DNA from: Darksidea phi
Taxonomy: Eukaryota > Ascomycota > Dothideomycetes > Pleosporales > Lentitheciaceae
Assembly (NCBI GenBank): GCA_030770425.1
Contig: JASJFT010000343.1
Location: 1 to 31,281 of the forward strand
Length of the DNA: 31,281 nt
Direction of reading: 5' to 3'
A program made the translations under genes and the position numbers. This document shows, piece after piece, positions 22,917 to 31,281 of this stretch (positions are counted from its first letter, which is position 1; each line of letters opens with the position of its first letter). A model generated the notes under the pieces. That model searched no databases. It saw only the letters and a program-made list of their open reading frames with translations, and was not told where the DNA came from.

Positions 22917-23184
22917 TATTATAGTCTATTCTTTAGGTAATCTAGTTATTTTACTTATCTTCTATTTTAGTTAGTAGATTAGGTAATCCCGAGGATTAGT
23001 CTAATAGGTAGTTAGCTTATTTAGTATACTAAGTTCTATTCGGGTATAAGAACCCTCTATTCTTATACCCTTATAGTACTATCTTAGAATAGCTTTAATA
23101 TACTAATTCTACTATTAGTTAATTAGAAGACTACCTTAGCTATTATAACTTCTAGTTAATTATACTTAGTCCTAGGGTCTTATA
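22917..23184 (+). repeat. Solo LTR F with GTAAT target duplication
   Basis: A single 268-bp LTR starts TATTATAGTC and ends GGTCTTATA, flanked on both sides by GTAAT (22912-22916 and 23185-23189). No internal sequence accompanies it. It is what remains when the two LTRs of an inserted element recombine and delete the rest. The 11-bp dyad arms around the TATA-like core are perfect here. Confidence 0.96.
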
Positions 23185-23854
23185 GTAATACTAACTTTAT
23201 TTTACCTATTTTATTTATTAAGAAGCTAAAAGGAAGATAAAGGTTCTATATTAACTACTAAAAAATTAATATAATTATAAAGAAAGATATTATAACTATT
23301 TTCTTAATTAAGAAGATACTAATATAACTCTTTAAAGTAAAGATCTTTACTAAGTTAAACGTATATTAAGTCTTTTATTATATTAAATTAGACCTTAATA
23401 TAAAAGATCTTACGACTTTTAAAATATAATATAAAAATTATAAAAATTATATTCTATCTTTTAGACTATATAATAGACTAGTAACCTTTTAGTATTATAT
23501 TAATTAAGTACTTAAGAATAAAATTAACGAGATTTATACTATTTATATAGATAATATTTTAATCTACTTAAAAGACTCTCTTAAATATAAGAAATATATA
23601 AGTAAAATTCTAGATAAGCTTAAGAAGGTTAGACTATAGATTAATATTAAAAAGAGTAAGTTTATAATTATTAAGATAAAGTTTTTAGATTTTATTATTA
23701 ATATTAAAAGAATCTATATAGACCCTAATAAGATAGTAGCTATTAAAGATTAAGAGAAACTTATAATTCTAAAAAAGTTATAAGCTTATTTAAACTTTTA
23801 TAATTACTATTATAAGTAATTAAAAGACTATAGTTATATAGTCTATTCGCTTAT
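23185..23854 (+). pseudogene. Copy D, part 3: RT segment of pol
   Basis: It matches copy C about 7286-7952. It holds FYINY.KIN near 23240-23270, the TFK..Y block near 23415, and the catalytic box as YIDN near 23546-23560. It ends at the insertion of copy G, with CTTAT (23850-23854) as the left target site. RNase H, integrase and the 3' LTR of copy D should lie beyond copy G, outside the window. Confidence 0.88.
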
Positions 23855-24122
23855 TATTATAGCCCGTTTTCTAAGTAACCTAGTTATTTTACTTATTTTC
23901 TATTTCGGTTAGTAGATTAGGTAATCCCGAGAATTAGTCTAATAGTTAGTTAGTTTATTTAGCGCGTTAAGCCCTATTTAGGTATAAGAACCCTCTATTC
24001 TTATACCCTTATAGTACTATCTTAGAATAGCTTTAATATACTAATTCTACTATTAGTTAATTAGAAGACTACCTTAGTTATTATAACTTCTAATTAATTA
24101 TACTTAGTTCTAGAGTCTTATA
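23855..24122 (+). repeat. 5' LTR of copy G
   Basis: It is 268 bp, TATTATAGCC to GAGTCTTATA. The primer-site equivalent at 24125-24134 reads ATCCTAAAAT, one change from copy C, and the LTR partner also has one change. Confidence 0.95.
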
Positions 24123-24406
24123 TTATCCTAAAATCTCTAACTTTCGACTAGAGATAGTAGCTAAATATTAACCCCTCTAAAATCCCTAGAGGTCTACGGT
24201 ACTTAGGGTAGATAGTATACGGTACTTCCTTAGGTAAGTCTTAAAACTAACTACTTCGAGCTCTAATATTACTAGAACGCCTAGTATCTCCCTTAGAGAG
24301 AAGAGATCTATAAAAGTATTATATAGGATTAGACTTATATCCTAAACTCTATAACTAATTTATCTTTATATAATTAACTAAATTACTAAATTAGTATAAT
24401 AATAAG

Positions 24407-26652
24407 ATAGTAGACTCCTTAGACTAAGTAGACCCTTCGAAGCTACCTTTCTATAAGACCTCTCTATAGAAGAAAGATAAAAGAAAGAAGAAGACTTTAA
24501 GCTAAGTCTTAAGTAGAATAAGAAGTATACGAGCTTAAACTAGATCTTAGAGTTAGACTAGAAGTAAGATATCCTCCTCTAAAGAGGAAGTATACTAGTA
24601 AAAGCTAACTAAGGTCTATAAACTAACCTTCTTAGAGGTATTCGTTAATAAAAATATATATATTAATCCCTAGACCCTTAAGACTATCTTCTTTCTTTAA
24701 GAAAAGAGTATAAGTAAAGATAGTCTTAAAGAGAAGATTAATAAATATACTAAGAGGGTTAAATTACTTAAAGAAGAAAATAGACCTTAAATTCCCTATC
24801 TAATAAATATAGAAGGATAGAAAGAACTCCTAGACTATAATATAGTTCGGGATATACTAGCTACCTAGAAGGAGTCCGATCTAATTACTAATACCTTAAT
24901 AGATAATAGTCTCTATCTTATTATAGCTAAAAGGCTAGTATATACTATAGAAGTAAATATAGTTAGTAGAAACGTCTTTATAAATACTATAGCTAATAAG
25001 TTTAACTAATTAGTTAAGGAAAGGGATAACTATAGAAGGTAAGTTAAAAAGTTATAAAAAGAGCTCTAATAAGTCTAAAGAACTATAAGTAGGTAATAGA
25101 GTTTAGAGGAAGACCTTAAATAGTTCTTTTCTATAGCTATCTATATAAAGGCTAAACTTATAGTCCTCTCTTAGTATAACTCTAAGTTTACTCTTAAGAC
25201 TCTACTATTATAGTATAATTCTAATAGTAGATAAGATATAGAAGAGATAAAACTCCCCTCTATAATAGTATAACTAAACGGTCTAAATATTAGTTCCTAA
25301 AGGACTCCTCTTATCTATTATATTCTACTTTAAACCTCTAGACTTCTAGGAAGATTCTAGTAGAATTTAGTCTAGTATTTAACCTTTTAGTTAAGCTTCT
25401 TATAAAAAGAACTAACTACTAAACTAATTATATTTCTAGAGCTAATATAGATTTTTCTACCTAATAAGAACTATTATAAGTACCTATTAGATTTAGATAT
25501 ACTACCCTTTACTATAAAAAAAATAGAAAATACTTTTACTCTTTATTCTAGTACCCTCTTTATAAGATTTCTATTAGTCTTACTAGGATTTATAACTATT
25601 ACCTTAGGTAACGGAATATAAGTTCTTATTTAAGAGGAGAATATTATAGGAAACTATTAAAGTAAATTTCTATAAATCTCTAACTCCTAGAAAACTACGT
25701 TCTATTCCGACTCTACCTTATTTAAAAATAATAAAGAGTCTAAGTTAAAGAACTAGCTCTATAATATAGAATAGAAGCTTACTATTAATAAGGACTAGTA
25801 TATATAAGAAACCCCCTAGTAGATAATTAAAATCTATTAAGTCTATATTATATCCTAACTAGTAGGTCTAGTAAAAGACTATATTTAGATATAGTTAAAT
25901 TCTAGGAAAGAAGAAGTAGACTTTATATCTAATATAGACTTATTAGAATATATTAAAAAATACTATAAAGATTCTTATATAAAGAAGAAGGTAAAAGTAA
26001 AATTTTACTAACTACGTATAAATATATTTAGTAAAGTTAGTAACTTTATTAAGGATTTTAAGTATCTAGTAATAGAGATCTATCTACCTTACTACTAGTA
26101 GAACAAAGAATTTATAGATAAGCTCTACTTTAATCTAAAAAATAAGATAGATCTATTTAATAATAGTAATTTTACTTTTAGTAAGCTTTATAAATATATA
26201 ACTTTAGCTAATAGAGTATTACTTAAGAATAACTAGTACTAAAAGGTTTAGCTTACCTAAAGTAACTAATTAGCTATCTTTAAGAGGAAGTAGCTAACTA
26301 TAAGTAGACCCTTCTCTAATAAGTTAGAAAAGAAGTCTATTTATTTTAAAAATATATTTAAACTTTATAACTACTCTTTTAAGGAGTATAAGAAGTAAGA
26401 CTACTACTTTAATTATAGAAAAAGAAATAAGTAATAAAACTACCCCGACTACGTTATATATAAAGTAATATAGAATACTATAAAGTAGAAGTTAATACTA
26501 TCTTTTCTAATAATTTTAAGGAAGGAGCTTATTTAGACTCTTTATACGAAGAAAAAAGTAGCTTAGAGTATAACTCTAATACCTCCTCTATAGTATTAAA
26601 AAATAAAAGTTACTAAAGGAGGATTCCTCTCTAGTAGTCTATATAGGAGTAA
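24407..26652 (+). pseudogene. gag of copy G
   Basis: It aligns to gag of copy C with one base fewer, near 26481, so the frame shifts there. The inferred start is ATA at 24407. The N-terminus is of the C/E type. The Cys-rich remnant near 26404 reads YFNYRKRNK. CpA at 26104 stands where copies D and E have CpG. The slippery heptamer lies at 26598-26604. Confidence 0.84.
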
Positions 26653-29600
26653 TTAAACTCCTTAATTATTAATAACTTATTAAGATACCGTAGCTCGTTA
26701 ATTTAAAATTATTTATACTCTCTATTTAACTTATAGTAAATAGTCTAGCTATATAGCTAAGAGGATTAGTAGATAGTAGTACTAGTACGTATCTATTAGT
26801 CTACTCTAAATATTTAAAGGTAGTAAAGAAAAAGCTAAAGTCTATCTTCTATTAATTAAAGAAACCGATCTCCCTTAATAGGTTTAATAGGAAATATAGT
26901 TATTTAGTCGATATAACTATTTAAGCTAATCTATTAATCTAGAGAAAGAATATATTTACCTAGTTCCTCTTCTATAAACTTAGATATTATAATATAATAT
27001 TTAGAAGAAAATTCTTTAAGTAAATCTAGTCCTTAATTAATTATTATAACTAGACTTTATACTAGTTAGATAATACTTCGAAGTAGATAAAATATAATCT
27101 AACTACTATAAGAAAGTTAGACCCGAAGCTAGAACTAGAATACTAGAATAATACTTTACGTCGTAATAATTTAATTAATTAATAAGTTAAAATATAGAAG
27201 AAGGTCTACTTACTTAAAAAGAATCTAATACTTAGTTTAGAGATCTCTATTAAAGCTCTTATAATTCTTTAGAAGGAGGCCTATAAGTCTACTAAAGCCC
27301 TATTATAAATAATAAAGAACTAGTAAACTACTTTTAAGGAAATATAGAGGAATATAGATAGTAATATTAATAGTAGTTTAAGAGGTACTAAATTTAAGAA
27401 AAGCTAACGAGGTTACTAAAAAAATAATAGAAAGAAAAAGAAAGCTATACCTATCTCTAACGATCTACTAGAGTAGACTACTAGTAATAAGTTTAATATA
27501 TATTTTCTTAAGCCTTTTAATATATAAAAGCTTATAAATAAGAAAGAAGTTATACTAGAAGTTACTAGTTTATATAAAGTTAACTTATTAATTAAAAATA
27601 AATAGTTAAAAGACTTAGTAGAAGGCTTAGTAGAATAGGATATATAAAATATAATAGTAAAGAAACTCCCTTATAAAGATTACGTAGAAGCTACCCTAGA
27701 CTACTTCTCTAAGGTTAACTTAAATAAGCTACCCTTTAAAAGAAAGAATATTAACTATAAAATTATTTTTAAGAATAATATAAGTAAGTTTAGTATAAGT
27801 CTATTTTATAATATATTCCTTAAATATCTAAAGCTACTAAAAGCTTACTTAGAAGAGTACTTAAAAAAGAACTTTATTATAACTAGTAATATTAATTTTA
27901 TCTTACTTATTCTATTTATTAAGAAGCTAGAAGGGGGGTAAAGATTCTATATTAATTACTAGAAAATTAATATAGTTATAAAGAAAGATATTACTATTAT
28001 TCCTTTAATTAAGGAGATACTAATATAACTCTTTAAAGTAAAAGTCTTTACTAAACTAGACGTATATTAAGTCTTCTATTATATTAAACTAGACCCTAAT
28101 ATAGAAGATCTTATAACTTTTAAGATATAATATAAGAATTATAAATATTATATTCTATCTTTTAGACTATATAATAGACTAGTAACTTTTTAATACTATA
28201 TTAATTAAGTACTTAAGAATAAAATTAATAAGATCTATACTACCTATATAGACGATATTTTAATCTACTTAAAAGACTCTCTTAAGTACGAGAAATATAT
28301 AAGTAAAATTCTAAATAAGTTTAGAAAGGCTAGACTATAGATTAATATTAAAAAGAGTAAGTTTATAGTTACTAAGATAAAGTTCTTAAATTTTATTATT
28401 AGTACTAAAGGAATTTATATAGACCCTAATAAGATAGTAGCTATTAAAGACTAGAAGAAATCTATAATTCTAAAAGAGCTATAAGCTTATCTAGACTTCT
28501 ATAACTACTATCGTAAGTAGCTAAAAGACTATAATTATATAGTCCGCCCGCTTATCTAATTACTATAAAAGAGAAAATTTTATACCTTTAGACCTAAAGA
28601 GCGAGCTATATTTAAGAAAAGTAAGATATTATTATATTTAGATATTATTATAAGATATTACTTATTCTATTATAAAACTTATATAGAAACTAATATAAGT
28701 AATAGTATTCTAGTAGATATCTTTATATAGCTCTAAAATAATAGAATCTAATAACCTATAGTCTACTTTATAAAGATAATAAAGTTTATAAAAATAAACT
28801 ATAAGATCTATAATAAAGAGATACTCGTAGTTATAAGAGATTTAAATAAATAGAGAACTTAGCTTATAGAGTTATAACTAAATAAATTCTTCTAAGTTAT
28901 TACTAATTACTAGATACTAGAGTACTTCTTAACTAAGCGCGAACTAACCCTATAATAGATTTACTAGACTAAGAAGCTTATAGACTACTATTATACTATT
29001 TATTATTACTCTAGAACTATTAATATTATTATAGATACCCTCTCTCGAAAATAGAAGAAGTTAAAAACTTAGAAGAAAAAAGATAAAGCTACTAGAACTT
29101 ATATCTTTATTTCCTCTAGATAAACCTCTACTATAATAGCTACCTTAATAGCTACTACTAATACCTAGAATCTTAAGTATAAAATTAAAGCTTACTCTTA
29201 TCTACTTCTTAACTATATACTTTATAAAAATTATATATATACTATACTTAAATTAGAGTAAAAGTTAGTCTATTAAGAACGTAAGTACTTATTCTTAATC
29301 CTATCTAGACTCCTCCTTTAAAAAGAGAAATTAGTAGTACCTAAAGTAGGGTTTCTTAAGATCTATTTTATTTAGGTAGTATATACTACGTAGATTACTA
29401 CTTATCTAGATATAAAGAAAATTATTAAGCTTCTAAGAGACCTATACTATTAAAGTATAATAAATAAAAATATAAAATATTATATAAGGAATTATAAGTA
29501 GTACTAATAGAGTTATAAGTTTTAAAATAAGACTCTAGATCTTCTTAAACTACTCCCTATACTTAAGAAAGTATAGAAAGACGTCTCTATAGACTTTAAA

Positions 29601-30782
29601 AGCTTTTTAAAGGACTATAAGAGATATAATAATATATTCGTAGTAATATATAGATTATTAAAATATACTTTCTCGTTACTCTACTTTAAGACTACTACTA
29701 CTAAAGATATAGCTACTCTCTACTATATATATATATAGTAAGTCTTTAGTCCCCTATATACTATAGTTTTAAATTAAGGTCTATAGTTTATATTAAACTT
29801 TATAAAAGAATTATATAGACTTATAGAAATTAGCTAGTTATTATCTATAGTCTATTATCTATAGACTAATAGTAATATAGAAGTTTTTAATTAATAGCTA
29901 GACTAATAATTATACCTCTTTATAAACTTCTATTAGAATAACTAGTCTAATTTTTTATCTAGTATAGACTAGGTCTAGATAATTCTTCTATATAATATAA
30001 TAGAATTTTTTCTATTTAAGATCGAATTTAGTTATAAGACTTATTCCTACTAGGACTAGTAAGAATATATCTATAAACCCTCTAAATTACTAGATAATAT
30101 AACTATATAGATAGTCTAAAAGTTTATAAAAATCTAAGCTAATATAGTCTAATAAATTTACGACTATACTTAAGTTAATATTATAGTAGCTTAGAAAGTC
30201 TAGAACTAATAAGCTAATAAAAAATACTATTTCCTAGATTTCGACGTAGAAGATTAAGTCTATATTATACCTAAGGGATTTACTACCTCGAGGCTAAGTC
30301 TAAAATTAGACTAGTAAATATATAGACCTTATTTTATTATTAGCTAAAGATATAGCTTCTATATAGTCTAGTTACCTCCTTATATAAAGATATATAATAT
30401 TTTTTATATAAATAGATTATATAAAGCTATATAAGATCTATTATCTAGTTAAGTACTCTCTAAGAAACTAGCTATAGAAGTAAATAGATATTCCGAGTAG
30501 TTAGTAGTCTATATTCTCGATAGCTAGATCGTTTATAGTAAGCTCTACTATTAAATAAAATAAATAGACTACGATCTAGATCTAATTTATTACCTAGTAA
30601 GTAATTTTATAAATATAGTTTAAAAAGTAAAAGAGTTCTACGATAAGTACCCTAATAAGCTAGGTCTACCTAAATAGCTAGTCTAGTAGCTAGAAGCTAT
30701 ATTATAAGATAAGTTTCTTAGCCCCTAGTTAAAAGATAAGGTACTAGTTAAGATAGGAATCTAAAAAAATTACCGATACTAA
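26604..30782 (+). pseudogene. pol of copy G: PR-RT-RNase H-INT-chromodomain
   Basis: It is 4179 bases long, the same as pol of C and E, with all domains in one frame broken by stops. Protease at 26772: D-S-S. The catalytic box at 28245-28256 is an unchanged YIDD, the only one in the window. Integrase: first D at 29592 and Glu at 29880 kept, second D at 29772 changed to Asn. The chromodomain lies at about 30480-30663, reading VVYILDS then KLYY and YYLVSNF. It is not expressible: no ATG and many stops. Confidence 0.93.
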
Positions 30783-31281
30783 GTATAGGTCCCCGCCCTC
30801 TATAGCCCGCTAAAATAGGTAGCGTAATATCTAGAGCTTAGGATAATTATCCCTAGACTTAGAATATCTTTCTTTTATAGTCTACTAAAACGAGTAGTAT
30901 ATAGTCTAAAGCTTATAGTAATTACCTCTAAGCTTAGAGTACCTCTTCTTTATAACTTACTAAAATAGGTAGTATAATATCTAGAACCTATAGTAACTAC
31001 CTCTAAGTTTAGAGTACCTCTCCTTTATAGTCTACTAAAACGAGTAGTATAATATCTAGAGTTTATAGTAACTACCTCTAAGCTTAGAGTATCCCTCTAT
31101 AATCTCGCTTTACTATAAGTAGAGATATAGGAGAAGTAAGTCTTATCTTCTAATAGAGCTATATATATATAACTTCTAGATAATATAGAAAACTAAGTTA
31201 TTAGTATCCTCTTATATATTCTATAACGCCCTTTAGATATACTAAGCGCGTTATATAGTATATATATTAGAAAAATATTTT
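30783..31281 (+). other. 3' non-coding region of copy G (partial)
   Basis: It contains the four 75-bp repeats and then the AT-rich stretch seen in copy C up to about 10453. No gene is seen. The window ends before the palindrome, polypurine tract and 3' LTR. Confidence 0.8.
30801..31100 (+). repeat. Four 75-bp tandem repeats in copy G
   Basis: Units start at 30801, 30876, 30951 and 31026, each exactly 75 bases. They open TATAG or TATAA, then have a CTACTAAAACGAGTAG-like segment and end in CTAAGCTTAGAGTA. This is the largest array in the window. Units differ from each other by substitutions only. Confidence 0.9.

Larger units (their letters stand above)
23855..31281 (+). mobile_element. Copy G: near-complete element, 3' end outside window
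   Basis: It contains the 5' LTR, leader, gag, pol and most of the 3' non-coding region. By comparison with copy C, about 240 bases of non-coding DNA and the 268-bp 3' LTR lie past the window end. It is inserted in copy D reverse transcriptase. CpG loss is intermediate between copies C/E and A/D. It is of the same gag subfamily as C and E. Its right target duplication should be CTTAT. Confidence 0.94.

Noticed and set aside
1..31281. Mitochondrial or plastid DNA because of high A+T
   Set aside because: The CpA/TpG gap, the nested LTR elements with target duplications and the chromodomain pol are nuclear fungal features; no organelle gene, rRNA or tRNA is seen.
1..31281. An undescribed defence or metabolic system
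   Set aside because: No expressible gene exists in the window: two ATG in total, and every recognisable reading frame is a broken retroelement gene.

Overview
This window shows no working gene. It is a pile of nested, mutated copies of one LTR retrotransposon family of the Ty3/gypsy type (a chromovirus with a C-terminal chromodomain), inactivated by what looks like saturating repeat-induced point mutation (RIP). RIP, a chromodomain element and an AT-rich nested-repeat compartment point to a filamentous ascomycete (Pezizomycotina). Species cannot be told. Reading by eye I found only about 17 CpA/TpG dinucleotides in 31 kb, and only two ATG triplets on both strands together. Trp, Gln, Arg and Cys codons have become stops or other residues throughout.

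Layout, in order of nesting (names are mine). Bases 1-1012 are very AT-rich flank with nothing recognisable. Copy A (+) starts at 1013 with a 268-bp LTR and runs to 2343, where inverted copy B is inserted. Copy B (-) shows its 3' LTR and 3' non-coding region (2344-3250), is split by complete copy C (+, 3251-10962, 5-bp target duplication TTTAG), resumes at 10963-11030, and is split again by copy D (+). Copy D runs 11031-14813, 22674-22916 and 23185-23854. It is interrupted by complete inverted copy E (-, 14814-22673, duplication GATAT), solo LTR F (22917-23184, duplication GTAAT) and copy G (+, 23855 to beyond the window end). All nine LTRs are exactly 268 bp. The remainders of A, B, D and G must lie to the right of the window.

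Ancestral element, best read in copy C. A 268-bp LTR carries a dyad with a TATA-like core. A putative self-priming primer-binding site lies two bases after it. A gag of about 750 codons follows, then a candidate -1 slippery heptamer, and pol of about 1390 codons in the -1 frame: aspartic protease, reverse transcriptase with YIDD, RNase H, integrase (HPG remnant, D-D35-E, GPY) and chromodomain. The 3' non-coding region has a 75-bp tandem repeat that varies in number between copies, a 16-bp palindrome and a polypurine tract. Three pol copies (C, E, G) have identical length, so decay is almost wholly by substitution.

Two subfamilies are present, differing in roughly the first 60 codons of gag: A and D (outer, older) against C, E and G (inner, younger). 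Residual CpA/TpG sites often sit where sister copies have CpG, which suggests cytosine deamination after RIP.
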